A stretch of 64,000 nt of DNA, taken from Noviherbaspirillum sp. L7-7A. Its GTDB lineage: Bacteria > Pseudomonadota > Gammaproteobacteria > Burkholderiales > Burkholderiaceae_D. The translations under genes were made by a program, and so were the position numbers. Shown one piece after another: positions 8,941 through 17,843 of this stretch (the first letter of the stretch is position 1; each line of letters starts with the position of its first letter). Location: positions 186,001 through 250,000 of the forward strand of contig NZ_JAHQRJ010000003.1 of assembly GCF_019052805.1 (NCBI RefSeq), read 5' to 3'. The notes under the pieces are model-generated. The model was not told the origin of the DNA. It did no database searches and saw only the letters and a program-made list of their open reading frames with translations.

Positions 8941-10292
8941 ATCTCGTCGTGTGGGCTCGACGACAGCGTGTCGGGTTGCTGTCGTATGACGGCGCCATGA
9001 GCCAATTCGCGTGCAAGTACGAACCGGACTGGCTAGACCAACGCGGCGCCTTTGCGCTTGGGCCGTCACTGCCCCTTACGCCCGACCCGAAACAGAGCGC
9101 CGACCAGCATAGTGCGGTCGTACGGCAGTTTTTCCAGAACCTCCTGCCAGAGGGGCAAGCGCTGGAAGACGCGGCCGGCGTCAATAATGTTTCCAGGACC
9201 AGCGTGATGGGGTTGTTGCATGTGCTGGGTCGGGAGACTGCCGGCGCGTTGATGTTTACGCTGCCCGACGAAGACCTCGGCCAGCTGGGACAGCCGTCAC
9301 GCCTGCTGACCGATGCGGAGCTCTACCAACGGATCCGGGAACGGCCGCAGATGCTATTTTCCGTCTGGGATGGCAAGGTTCGCCTGTCCATTGCCGGCTA
9401 CCAGGACAAACTGGTGGTCTACCAGGAAGATGGTCAATGGTTCCTGGTCGAAGACCCGCGCCTGGCGTCCACCTTGATCGCCAAACCCGAGCCCGTCGCC
9501 AGCTTCATGGCCGGCATGATCACGAATGAATTCATCTGCATGCGCCTTGCTGCTGCGCTCAAGCTGCCGGTTGCGAATGTCCACCTTAGGCATGTGCCCG
9601 AGGCGATGCTGGTCATCGAGCGCTTCGACCGTGTCGTTATGCCGGCGACAAACGGTAAGACGTTCGTCTAGCGGATTCATTGCATCGATGGCTGCCAGGC
9701 CCTGGGCTTGCCGGTCGACTTTAAATATGAACGCCCGTATGGCAATGCTCCCGATGTGCGGAACGTGCGCGACGGCGCGTCGCTCAACCGGTTCCTGACC
9801 CTGCTTGACGACAAGACGATCACGCCTGCGCCCGTTGTGTCGAAGCTGCAGTTCCTGCGCTGGGCAATTTTTGAGGTGCTAATCGGCAATACCGATGCGC
9901 ACGCCAAGAACATGAGCTTTTTTTGCGAGAACGGCGGGCTGGCTGTCGCGCTAGCCTATGACCTGGTTTGTGCCTTGGTCTATGCCGGCGGCAACGTCCA
10001 AGACACGCTGGCCATGGCAGTCGGCGACAACTTTGATCCACTCAGGATCAGCGCCCACGACTGGGCCCAGATGGCTCACGAAAACAAGCTAGCACCGCGA
10101 CTAGTGGCCAGCGAGTTGCGTCGGATGGCAAAAGCCTGTTTGGATGTGCTCACCCGGCTCGTAAAGAAGCTTGAGAACGAGGGCGCGCAACAGGCCATGC
10201 TTTTGCGCGTTCAAGACGTCGTGGTGCGCCAGGCAGCGGAAGCGATGCGGGTAGCCCCGCTGATCTCGAAAGTGGACAAGAACCTGTTTTGA
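8937..10292 (+). pseudogene. hipA: HipA-like serine/threonine kinase toxin, interrupted by one amber codon
   Basis: The frame encodes a nearly full-length HipA (451 codons) broken only by a TAG at 9669-9671, codon 245. Before the stop is the phosphate-binding loop SIAGYQDKL (residues 151-159) and the nucleotide-pocket strand MLVIERFDR. After it come CQALGLP, the catalytic loop IGNTDAHAKN (about residue 316-325) and the metal-binding YDL. HipA kinases phosphorylate glutamyl-tRNA synthetase or related targets to slow growth. Both catalytic parts lie partly beyond the stop, so without readthrough the toxin is dead. CAG to TAG is the simplest origin, since homologues often have Gln or Arg before R-[IL]-H. 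Confidence 0.8.
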
Positions 10293-10548
10293 AGCGGACC
10301 TGCGCAGCTTCAGGCAATCATGGCGACCGTTGCCCGTCTCCCCTGAAATCCCCGGCGGTTGCTGGTCCTGAAGTGCACTTGTTGCGCTGATGCGCGACAG
10401 GGGACTTGCGGCCGCGAGCAGGCGCAGAGCGATGCCGGCTTGTTCGACGCGGCAGCATTTGCCGGCGTGTGGAAGCTGCTGCATAACACGCCAATTTTTT
10501 CCGGCTGTGCAAACCCTGGCTACCGAGAAAACGCCTTCCAGCGCCGGT

Positions 10549-11211
10549 TCAGCGCAGCACGTAACCCAGCACCAGCTCGGTCATGTGCGACAGCCGCTCC
10601 GCCTCCGCCTTGGGGCTTTGCAGGTCACGCCCGAACACCACTGACAGCGTATGCCGGTTCGACAGGTAGAAGAAGGACAGCGCCGCAATCGAGATATACA
10701 GCTGCAGCGGATCCACGCCGCCGCGGAACAGGCCGGCGGCGCGGCCGCGTTCCAGCACCTTGTCCAGGGTCTGGATCAGGGGCGAATTCATCGTCTGTAT
10801 CTGGGCCGAATTCTTCAGGTGTGCGGCCTGGTGCAGGTTCTCGCTGTTGAGCAGCGTGAGGAATTCCGGATGCCCGATGTAGTAATGCCAGGTGAAGGAG
10901 ACGAGACGGCGTATCGCCTCGACCGGGTCGATCTCGTCGAGCTGCAGTTCGCGCTCGGCGCTGCGGATGTTTTCGTAGGCGCGCTCTAGTACTGCCTGGA
11001 ACAGCGCCTCCTTGTTGCCGAAGTAGTAATAGAGCAGGCGCTTGTTCAGGCCGGCGCGCGCCGCGATGGCGTCGATGCGGGCACCGCCCAGTCCGAGCGC
11101 GGCGAATTCATCGGTGGCCGCTTCGATGATGGCCTGGCGGGTGCGCGCCGCATTGCGGCCGATGAGGCCGGCGGGTGCCTCGGCCGTGTCGTCATGGATG
11201 GGATTGCTCAT
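10549..11211 (-). CDS. TetR/AcrR family transcriptional regulator
   Basis: The 220-residue product has an N-terminal TetR helix-turn-helix (RTRQAIIEAATDEFAALGLGG, then ARAGLNKRLLYYYFGNKEALFQAVLERAY). Its C-terminal domain resembles the TetR_C family seen in regulators of catabolic operons (FTWHYYIGHPEFLTLLNSENLHQA). It is the last gene of the operon that starts at 15595. An 18-bp palindrome at the operon promoter (15659-15676) is a fitting operator, which would make this an autoregulated repressor. The ATG at 11211 gives the normal family length. Confidence 0.88.
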   Translation of the reverse strand: MSNPIHDDTAEAPAGLIGRNAARTRQAIIEAATDEFAALGLGGARIDAIAARAGLNKRLLYYYFGNKEALFQAVLERAYENIRSAERELQLDEIDPVEAIRRLVSFTWHYYIGHPEFLTLLNSENLHQAAHLKNSAQIQTMNSPLIQTLDKVLERGRAAGLFRGGVDPLQLYISIAALSFFYLSNRHTLSVVFGRDLQSPKAEAERLSHMTELVLGYVLR

Positions 11212-11333
11212 TGGCCTTGTGTGCCTGCTCGAAACGATGGTCAGAGCGGCAAGGATAACCGCTGGCGGGCATGCATGCTCGTTCTTTCCGGGGAAGCTGG
11301 CCGCCAGCGTCAAGGCGATGGCGGCCAGCCGGC

Positions 11334-12200
11334 TCAGACCGCGCTGCGATGGCGCTGCATGCAGGTGTCCAGCACCTCGCCGCCATCGCGCTTCCACCAG
11401 TTTTCCGCGGAAAAGATCTCGACCTCGCTGTAGCCCGCGAAGCCGGCCTGCTCCACCCAGCCGCGGATGCGGGGAATGTCGATGACGCCGTCGCCCATCA
11501 TGCCGCGGTCGTTCAACAGGTCGCGGGTGGGCAGCAGCCAGTCGCAGACGTGAAAGGCCAGCAGCCGCTCGCTCCCGGCGCGCCGGATCTGTGCTTCCAG
11601 TTCCGGGTCCCACCAGACATGGTAGACATCAAGCGCCACGCCGAGCGCGCCGCTGCGGCCGGGGTCGAGCAGGTCGCACAGGTCCAGCGCCTGCGCCATG
11701 GTGTTGACGCAGGCGCGGTCGGCCGCATACATCGGATGCAGCGGCTCGATGGCCAGCGGCATGCCCACGCTCCTGGCGTATTCCAGGGTGGCGGCGATGC
11801 CGTCGCGCACATCGTTGCGGGCGGCAGCGATGTCCTTGTGCTCGGGCTTGCCCTGCAGGCCGCCCGGCAGGCCGCCCACCACCAGCACCAGGCAGGCGGC
11901 ATCGAGCGCGCGGGCTTCATCGACCGCGCGGCGGTTGTCGTCGAGCGCATCCTGCCGGCCTTCGCGGGTCGTGGCGGGGAACATGCCGCCGCGGCAGTAG
12001 CCGGAGAGCGACATGCCGGTATCGCGCAGCAGCCGCGTCACTGTGTCCAGCCCGGCTTCGGCAACCTGGTCGCGCCAGGGGGAGATGGCGCGGATCTCGC
12101 GCCGGGCGCATTCCTCGATGATGCGGTCGAGCTTCCATTGGGCGCGCACGGTAGCGGTGTTAATCGACAGCCAGCGATGGGATTCGGAAAAGTCGCGCAT
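11334..12200 (-). CDS. Sugar phosphate isomerase/epimerase-like TIM-barrel protein
   Basis: The 288-residue protein fits the xylose-isomerase-like TIM barrel (AP endonuclease 2 superfamily): RAISPWRDQVAEAG, MPLAIEPLHPMYAADRACVNT, GVALDVYHVWWDPELEAQI, AFHVCDWLLPTRDLLNDRGMMGDG and YSEVEIFSAENWW. The Glu, Asp and His residues in these blocks are the usual metal ligands. It probably isomerises or epimerises a sugar-derived intermediate together with the neighbouring dehydrogenase. The ATG at 12200 sits one base past the DUF993 stop with GGAG six bases upstream, which favours it over the ATG at 12218. Confidence 0.85.
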   Translation of the reverse strand: MRDFSESHRWLSINTATVRAQWKLDRIIEECARREIRAISPWRDQVAEAGLDTVTRLLRDTGMSLSGYCRGGMFPATTREGRQDALDDNRRAVDEARALDAACLVLVVGGLPGGLQGKPEHKDIAAARNDVRDGIAATLEYARSVGMPLAIEPLHPMYAADRACVNTMAQALDLCDLLDPGRSGALGVALDVYHVWWDPELEAQIRRAGSERLLAFHVCDWLLPTRDLLNDRGMMGDGVIDIPRIRGWVEQAGFAGYSEVEIFSAENWWKRDGGEVLDTCMQRHRSAV

Positions 12201-12201
12201 C

Positions 12202-13389
12202 TCAGTCTCCAACGCCATGCAATCCCAGCAGATGCCGCATCCTGCGCACCGCCAGTTCCGGCTGCTCGATCAGGCCGGCGGCGTCGGCCAGCCGGAACAG
12301 TTCGGCAAAATGCACCAGCGAGCGGGTACTCTGCTGGCCGCCGACCATGGTGAAGTGCTTCTGGTGGCCATTGAGCCAGGCCATGAACACCACGCCGGTC
12401 TTGTAGTAGCGGGTAGGGGCGCGGAAGATGTGGCGCGACAGCGGCACCGTGGGCGCCAGGATCGCGTGGAAAGCCGCTTCATTGCCGGCAGCCAGTTCCG
12501 ACAGCGCGGCGCTCGCGGCCGGCGCGATGGCATCGAAGATGCCCAGCAGCGCATCGCTGCTGTGGTGGTTCGGCAGCGCACCTTCGCCGTCGCCGGCAAT
12601 CAGCTCGGCGTAGTTGAAGTCGTCGCCGGTGTACATGCGCACGCCTTCGGGCAGGCGGCGTCGCATCGCGATCTCGCGGTCCTTGTCGAGAAGCGATATC
12701 TTGATGCCATCGACCTTGCCGGCATTGGCGCGGATGATGCCAAGCGCCGTCTCCATGGCCTGATCGATGTCGGTGCTGCCCCAGTAGCCGGCCAGCGCCG
12801 GGTCGAACATGTCGCCCAGCCAGTGCAGCACGACCGGCTGCCTGGCCTGCTGCAGCAGGCGGTTGTAGACCCGCTCATAGTCCGACGGGCCGTCGGCCAC
12901 CCGCGCCAGCGCGCGGCTAGCCATCAGGATCAGCTTGCCGCCCAAGCCTTCGATGGCTTCCATCTGTTCCTCGTAGGCGCGGATCACGTCGTCGACATCG
13001 CGCGCCGACTCGGGCGGCAGCTGGTCGGTGCCGCAGCCGGATGCAACCAGCGCGCCCGGATAGTCGCGGGCCGCGTCGAGCGAGCGGCGTATCAGCTCAA
13101 GCGAGGTGTTCCAGTCCAGGCCCATGCCGCGCTGCGCGGTATCCATCGCCTCGGCCACGCCCAGGCCCATCGACCACAGCCGCTGGCGGTAGGCGATGGT
13201 GGCATCCCAGTCGACGGCTGCCTGCATCCAGGGATCGATGGCGGCCAGCGGGTTGGCCACCACGTGCGCGGCCGAATAGGCGATGCGGCTGAAGGCCGGC
13301 CGGTCGGGCGCGACGATCGGCGTTCTCATACTGGGCGTATAGCCGTGCAGCGCGCCGTCCGCGCCCGGCAGTTGCAGTGAAAGCGTCAT
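12202..13389 (-). CDS. DUF993 family protein (aldolase-class TIM barrel)
   Basis: The 395-residue product matches DUF993 throughout: VVANPLAAIDPWMQAAVDWDATIAYRQ, VASGCGTDQLPP, GGKLILMASRALARVA, VLHWLGDMFDPALAGYWGS and KISLLDKDREIAMRR. The last block places a lysine at the end of a barrel strand, as in Schiff-base aldolases of the DapA superfamily, to which DUF993 is thought to belong. No reaction is established. Strict spacing to the Gfo/Idh/MocA gene (8 bases) and the TIM-barrel isomerase (1 base) argues for successive steps in one sugar or polyol catabolic route. Confidence 0.85.
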   Translation of the reverse strand: MTLSLQLPGADGALHGYTPSMRTPIVAPDRPAFSRIAYSAAHVVANPLAAIDPWMQAAVDWDATIAYRQRLWSMGLGVAEAMDTAQRGMGLDWNTSLELIRRSLDAARDYPGALVASGCGTDQLPPESARDVDDVIRAYEEQMEAIEGLGGKLILMASRALARVADGPSDYERVYNRLLQQARQPVVLHWLGDMFDPALAGYWGSTDIDQAMETALGIIRANAGKVDGIKISLLDKDREIAMRRRLPEGVRMYTGDDFNYAELIAGDGEGALPNHHSSDALLGIFDAIAPAASAALSELAAGNEAAFHAILAPTVPLSRHIFRAPTRYYKTGVVFMAWLNGHQKHFTMVGGQQSTRSLVHFAELFRLADAAGLIEQPELAVRRMRHLLGLHGVGD

Positions 13390-13397
13390 TGTCGGCC

Positions 13398-14561
13398 TCA
13401 CAGCGGCAGCGGTTGCACGTCGACCCAGCGCCGCTCTTTCCAGCTCAGCAGCGCATCCTCCACCAGCTGCACACCCTTGGCGCCTTCCGGCAGCGTGTAG
13501 CGGTAGGGCGCGTCCTCCACCACGTGACGGATGAACTGCTCCCACTGGATCTTGAAGCCGTTGTCATATTCCTGGGTGTCCGGCACCTCGGCCCACTGGT
13601 CGACGAAATCCATGGTTTGTTTCTGGTCCGGGTTCCACACCGGTCGCGGCGTGTTGACCCGCGACTGCGAGCGGCATTCGGTGAGCGTGGCAACTGCCGA
13701 GCCTTCGGTGCCGTCGACATGGAAGGTCACCAGGTCATCGCGCTTGACGCGGGTTGCCCAGGAGCTGTTGACCTGGGCGACGATGCGCTCGCCGTTGTGG
13801 CCTTTCAACTCCAGCGTGGCATAGGCAGCGTCGTCGGCGGTGGCTTCATAGGGCTTGCCGGACTCGTCCCAGCGCTGCGAGATATGGGTGGCGCCCAGGC
13901 AGGAGATTGATTGCACTTCGCCGAACAGGTTGTCCAGCACATAGCGCCAGTGGCACATCATGTCGAGGATCATGCCGCCGCCGTCTTCCTTGCGGTAGTT
14001 CCAGGAAGGCCGCTGTATCGGCTGCAGGTCGCCTTCGAATACCCAGTAGCCGAACTCGATGCGCACCGCCAGCATCTTGCCGAAGAAGCCGGCCCGGCGC
14101 AGCATGTCGAGCTTGCGCAGGCCGGGCAGGAACAGCTTGTCCTGCACCGCGCCATGCTTCAGGCCCGAGCGCTCGGCCAGCCTGGCAATCTCCACCGCTT
14201 CATTGAGGTTGGTGGCGATCGGCTTTTCGCAATACACATGCTTGCCGGCGCGGATGGCCTGCGCCAGGAGCGTCGGGCGCATCTGGGTGGTGCCGGCATC
14301 GAAGAAGACGGTGTCGTCGGGATTGGCCAGCGCTTCCTCCAGGTTGCTGCCCCAGCGTTCTATGCCATGGGCCCTGGCCAGCGCCGCAATCTTCTCGGCA
14401 TTGCGGCCGATCAGGATCGGGTCGGGCATCACCCGGTCGCCATTGGACAGCGTCACGCCGCCCTGCTTGCGGATGGCGACGATGGAGCGGATCAGGTGCT
14501 GGTTCATGCCCATGCGGCCGGTGACGCCATGCATGATCAGGCCGAGTCGTTGTGTGGTCAT
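13398..14561 (-). CDS. Gfo/Idh/MocA family NAD(P)-dependent oxidoreductase
   Basis: The 387-residue protein begins with an atypical Rossmann start (GLIMHGVTGRMGMNQHL) rather than the usual GxGxxG. It then has FFDAGTTQMRPTLLAQAIRAGKHVYCEKPIATN, with the EKP motif that contacts cofactor and substrate. The C-terminal half-barrel carries GGGMILDMMCHWRYVLDNLFG with the catalytic-region His. The family oxidises sugars, inositols or their derivatives with NAD(P). The neighbouring DUF993, TIM-barrel isomerase and Bug receptor suggest a catabolic pathway for an imported polyhydroxy acid or sugar. Confidence 0.9.
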   Translation of the reverse strand: MTTQRLGLIMHGVTGRMGMNQHLIRSIVAIRKQGGVTLSNGDRVMPDPILIGRNAEKIAALARAHGIERWGSNLEEALANPDDTVFFDAGTTQMRPTLLAQAIRAGKHVYCEKPIATNLNEAVEIARLAERSGLKHGAVQDKLFLPGLRKLDMLRRAGFFGKMLAVRIEFGYWVFEGDLQPIQRPSWNYRKEDGGGMILDMMCHWRYVLDNLFGEVQSISCLGATHISQRWDESGKPYEATADDAAYATLELKGHNGERIVAQVNSSWATRVKRDDLVTFHVDGTEGSAVATLTECRSQSRVNTPRPVWNPDQKQTMDFVDQWAEVPDTQEYDNGFKIQWEQFIRHVVEDAPYRYTLPEGAKGVQLVEDALLSWKERRWVDVQPLPL

Positions 14562-14623
14562 GGTTTCTCCTTCGGTGGTTCGGTGCGGTGTGGTTGCGGC
14601 GTTATTGCAGCGTGGCTGCGGTG

Positions 14624-15595
14624 TTATTGCGGGGCGATGCCGGCATCCTTGACCAGCTTCGAGTTGGCGTTGACCTCTTCCTGGATGTACCGGTCGAACT
14701 GCTCGGGCGGCAGGGTCCAGACTTCGGCGCCGAGCTTGGCGAAGCGCTCCTTCACATCGTCGGAAGCGAGCGCCTTCTGCACTTCGGCATGCAACCTGGC
14801 CACGATCTCGCGCGGCGTTTTCGCCGGCGCCATCATGCCGATCCAGAAATTGAACTCGGAATTGGGCACGCCGGCTTCGGCCGTGGTGGGAATATCCGGC
14901 AGGGCGCTGGAGCGCTGGGGCGACCCGACCGCAAGGGCCAGCAGCCGGCCTTCCCTGATCTGCGGCAGCACCGGCGCAATCGGCGAAAAATAGTATTCGA
15001 CCCGCCCGGCCAGCACTTCATTGACTGCCTCTGGCGATCCCTTGAACGGGATGTGGGTGGTATTGATGCCAGCCTGCACCTTGAACTTCTCCGCATTCAG
15101 GTGGGTGGCGCTCCCTTGGCCAGCGGAGGCGAAGTTTAGGGTGCCGGGCTTGGCCTTGGCGGCGTCGACCAGTTCCTTCACCGAGCGCAGGTTTTTGGTT
15201 GGTGATACCACCAGCACATTGGGCAGGGTGGCGATGGGGGTCACGCCAGCGAAGTCCCTCAGGGTGTCATAGGGCAGCTTGGCAAAGGTGGACGGGCTGA
15301 CCGTATGAGACGAGGAATGGATTAACAGGGTGTAGCCGTCGGGCGCCGCATGCGCCACCGCTGCCGCGCCGATGGTGCCGCCGGCGCCGCCGCGATTGTC
15401 CACGACCACCTGCTGGCCCAGGCTGGCGCTGAGCTTGTCGGTGATGGCGCGGGCAATGATGTCGGTGGTGCTGCCGGCGGTGAACGGCACGACCACGCGG
15501 ATCGGTTTGGTCGGATAGGCTGGCGCCTGCGCGGCAGCCGAAACATGCATCAGTCCTGCAATGCAGGCTAGGCCTGCGTAATGAACAGCTTTCAT
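14624..15595 (-). CDS. Tripartite tricarboxylate transporter substrate-binding protein (Bug/TctC)
   Basis: The 323-residue Bug receptor has a signal peptide ending near VSAAAQAP and the signatures YPTKPIRVVVPFTAGSTTDIIAR, VVDNRGGAGGTIGA and FKGSPEAVNEVLAGRVEYYF. It is the first gene of the dehydrogenase/DUF993/isomerase/TetR operon, so it probably captures the substrate of that pathway in the periplasm. No TctA or TctB permease is in the window. The promoter and TetR operator candidate lie 64-117 bases upstream. Confidence 0.9.
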   Translation of the reverse strand: MKAVHYAGLACIAGLMHVSAAAQAPAYPTKPIRVVVPFTAGSTTDIIARAITDKLSASLGQQVVVDNRGGAGGTIGAAAVAHAAPDGYTLLIHSSSHTVSPSTFAKLPYDTLRDFAGVTPIATLPNVLVVSPTKNLRSVKELVDAAKAKPGTLNFASAGQGSATHLNAEKFKVQAGINTTHIPFKGSPEAVNEVLAGRVEYYFSPIAPVLPQIREGRLLALAVGSPQRSSALPDIPTTAEAGVPNSEFNFWIGMMAPAKTPREIVARLHAEVQKALASDDVKERFAKLGAEVWTLPPEQFDRYIQEEVNANSKLVKDAGIAPQ

Positions 15596-15658
15596 GATGT
15601 CTCCTCGTCTCTGTCTGGCGGCCGCGCGGACGGCATGTGTCGGCCTGGAATCGTTTTA

Positions 15659-15712
15659 ATTAACCGATTGGTTAATAAACGTATGATAGAACCGGGTTGG
15701 CACGATGGTCAA
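15659..15712 (-). promoter_or_regulatory. Promoter with TetR-type operator for the Bug/dehydrogenase/DUF993 operon
   Basis: On the minus strand a -35 TTGACC (15712-15707) and a -10 TATCAT (15688-15683) are separated by 18 bases. Directly downstream lies a perfect palindrome, ATTAACC-GATT-GGTTAAT (15659-15676), covering the expected transcription start. This size and symmetry are typical of TetR-family operators, and the operon ends with a TetR gene. The link between the two is inference. Confidence 0.7.
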
Positions 15713-16185
15713 GAGATAATAACGCAGGCGTTTTTTCGCATATGAGCGCCCCGAAGTTGCAGTGGGATAAAGTCTCAATACACTAATTCACCATATAGGT
15801 AATAAAATGCCAGCGCGGCATGCAAATGCTTTGTCAATAATCCTGTGCGATCGACCGTGTCGCTGTCGTTCGCTTCGCGCTGCACGGGAAACGGCGGCCC
15901 GCACCGCCATCGATGTCATCCATGCCTTCCGCCCAGCGTTGCCGCTGCTCCGAAACGCCCCAGGGGCCAACCTCGCCGGCACAATCCAGCGCCGGTCCGG
16001 GCACCCGCACGGGCGCATGACCGCGCCCAATTCCTGCTGCTGTCCCAGCATTTTTTCTAGCGAAGGAATGGGCGATGGACAAATTTGTGAAATAATGTAT
16101 TTCCGCTAGACAACTTATTTCAAAAAGTTGATCTGGCATGCAACACGGCAACCCGCAACGGACATCATTCAATACAGGAGACACA
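15713..16185. other. Intergenic region without a recognisable gene
   Basis: Between the operon promoter and the chemoreceptor start I see short open frames on both strands but none with a family resemblance, ribosome site or consistent codon bias. The last 20 bases hold the chemoreceptor ribosome site (CAGGAG before ATG 16186). Confidence 0.5.
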
Positions 16186-17421
16186 ATGGCATTCGACGAT
16201 CTGAAGATCGGCACGCGTATTGGCATTAGCTTTACCGCAGTTCTGGCTTTGAGCCTGTGCGGCATGGCCGCCGGCGCCCTTCAATTGGGCGAACTGGGCG
16301 ATCCATCGAAGCTGGAAGCCATCGTCGCCGCCAACAAGACCGCGGCGCTGGCAGCCGACGTGGCGTCGGCGCGCATGCTGATGCTGGCAGCCGGCTTGCT
16401 GGCGGTGGCCGCCGGCGTCGGTGGTGCGCTGTGGCTGAAGTGGAGCACCGCGCAGCCGCTGGAACAGGCCGTGCTGATCGCCGACACCGTGACCTCGGGC
16501 GACCTCAGCCAGGAATTCGAGAGCGACCGGGGCGGCGACTTCGGCCGGCTGCTGCGCGGCCTGGGCGCGATGGAGGACAAGCTGACCGACGTGGTCACCG
16601 AGATCCGCTCGACCAGCGACGCCATCATGGTGGCATCGGACCAGATCGCCTCGGGCAACCTAGAGCTGTCTTCACGCACCGAGGAGCAGGCCAGCTCGCT
16701 GCAGCAGACCGCGGCCAGCATGCAGGAACTGACCTCGCGGGTAAAGCGCAATGCCGATGGCGCCCATGAGGCGCATGCGCTGGCGACTTCCACCTCGGGC
16801 CTGGCCGCCAAGGGCGGCAGCGCCGTGGCTGAACTGGCAGGCACTATGGAAGCCATCAGTGCATCGTCGAAGAAGATCGTCGACATCATCGGCGTCATCG
16901 ACGGCATCGCTTTCCAGACCAATATTCTGGCATTGAACGCTGCGGTGGAAGCCGCCCGCGCTGGCGAGAACGGCCGCGGCTTCGCGGTGGTGGCCAGTGA
17001 AGTGCGCAGCCTTGCGCAGCGCTCGGCCAGCGCCGCCAAGGAAATCAAGGTGCTGATCGAAGCCTCGGTCGGCCAGGTGAAGGAGGGCGGCAACCGGGTG
17101 CAGCATGCGGGCCAGACCATTAACGAGATCGTCACCAGCACCCGTACCGTCAGCGAAATCCTGGCTGACATCAGCGCTGCCAGCAGCGAGCAGACTGCCG
17201 AGATCGAGCAGGTCAATGCGGCGATTGCGCAGATGGACCAGGTAACGCAGCAGAACGCCGCGCTGGTGGAGCGGGCCAACACTTCCGCGGCGGCGCTGCA
17301 GCAGCAGGCGGCCGTGCTGGCCAGCGTGGTCGGCGCCTTCAAGCTAGAGGCAGAAGAGCCGGCCGTAGCCGGCATGCAGGCACTGCCGACGGATCGGGCG
17401 CCGCAACTGCTGGCAGCCTGA
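16186..17421 (+). CDS. Methyl-accepting chemotaxis protein with minimal periplasmic segment
   Basis: The 411-residue protein has a first membrane helix (about 11-32), only about 35 residues outside, a second helix (about 63-84), a HAMP-like stretch, then a full cytoplasmic signalling coiled coil. The hairpin tip contains [28 protein letters not shown] and [16 protein letters not shown]. It should couple to CheA/CheW and alter swimming. Usual Tar-like receptors have a 120-160 residue four-helix sensor here, so this receptor lacks a conventional ligand domain. There is no C-terminal NWETF-like tether. The start at 16186 follows CAGGAG; an upstream in-frame ATG at 16138 lacks one. Confidence 0.92.
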   Translation: MAFDDLKIGTRIGISFTAVLALSLCGMAAGALQLGELGDPSKLEAIVAANKTAALAADVASARMLMLAAGLLAVAAGVGGALWLKWSTAQPLEQAVLIADTVTSGDLSQEFESDRGGDFGRLLRGLGAMEDKLTDVVTEIRSTSDAIMVASDQIASGNLELSSRTEEQASSLQQTAASMQELTSRVKRNADGAHEAHALATSTSGLAAKGGSAVAELAGTMEAISASSKKIVDIIGVIDGIAFQTNILALNAAVEAARAGENGRGFAVVASEVRSLAQRSASAAKEIKVLIEASVGQVKEGGNRVQHAGQTINEIVTSTRTVSEILADISAASSEQTAEIEQVNAAIAQMDQVTQQNAALVERANTSAAALQQQAAVLASVVGAFKLEAEEPAVAGMQALPTDRAPQLLAA

Positions 17422-17438
17422 AGCCAAAAGCCAGAGGC

Positions 17439-17762
17439 TTACTTCGGCGCTTCATCCCTTTCAAACGAGAGCGAGCGGCCGGAATACATCCCCGGAGTCA
17501 CGGCTTCGACCTGCACGCCGGCAGGTGTCACCGCTTCCACGGCCTGGCCCGAACTCTCCTGCCGCGACATCACGCTGGCGCCGCTAGCCTCCAGCGGGGA
17601 TCGCGGCGCTGTTGGCGATGCCATGCCACCGCGCGCCAGCACTGGCGCGGAACGCGACTCCACGACCGGGGCCACCGGCCTGATCTCTACGGTGCGGGTA
17701 ATGCATCCGGAAAGCAGCGCGATGGCTGCGATGCAGAACAACGGGCGTGCATTGTGTCGCAT
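17439..17762 (-). CDS. Small predicted lipoprotein
   Basis: The 107-residue product has a signal peptide with lipobox LLSGC (Cys about residue 20), followed by a Pro/Val/Ser-rich, probably disordered chain with no recognised domain. It is likely anchored in the outer membrane facing the periplasm. It converges on the chemoreceptor 18 bases away and lies downstream of another small exported protein on the same strand. Function unknown. Confidence 0.6.
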   Translation of the reverse strand: MRHNARPLFCIAAIALLSGCITRTVEIRPVAPVVESRSAPVLARGGMASPTAPRSPLEASGASVMSRQESSGQAVEAVTPAGVQVEAVTPGMYSGRSLSFERDEAPK

Positions 17763-17843
17763 GCTTGTCCTCCGATCGGCTCCTGCCTGCTGCGGGCTTG
17801 CACGAAGTCCGCCCGCAGCAGGCAGGTCATTACTGCCTGCCAG

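Noticed and set aside
11271-14993. Long plus-strand open frames (up to 455 codons) opposite the DUF993/dehydrogenase operon
   Set aside because: All lie antisense to well-conserved genes and lack ribosome sites and recognisable domains.
15807-16109. Possible small gene of about 100 codons between the operon promoter and the chemoreceptor
   Set aside because: No ribosome site, odd composition and equally open frames on the other strand.
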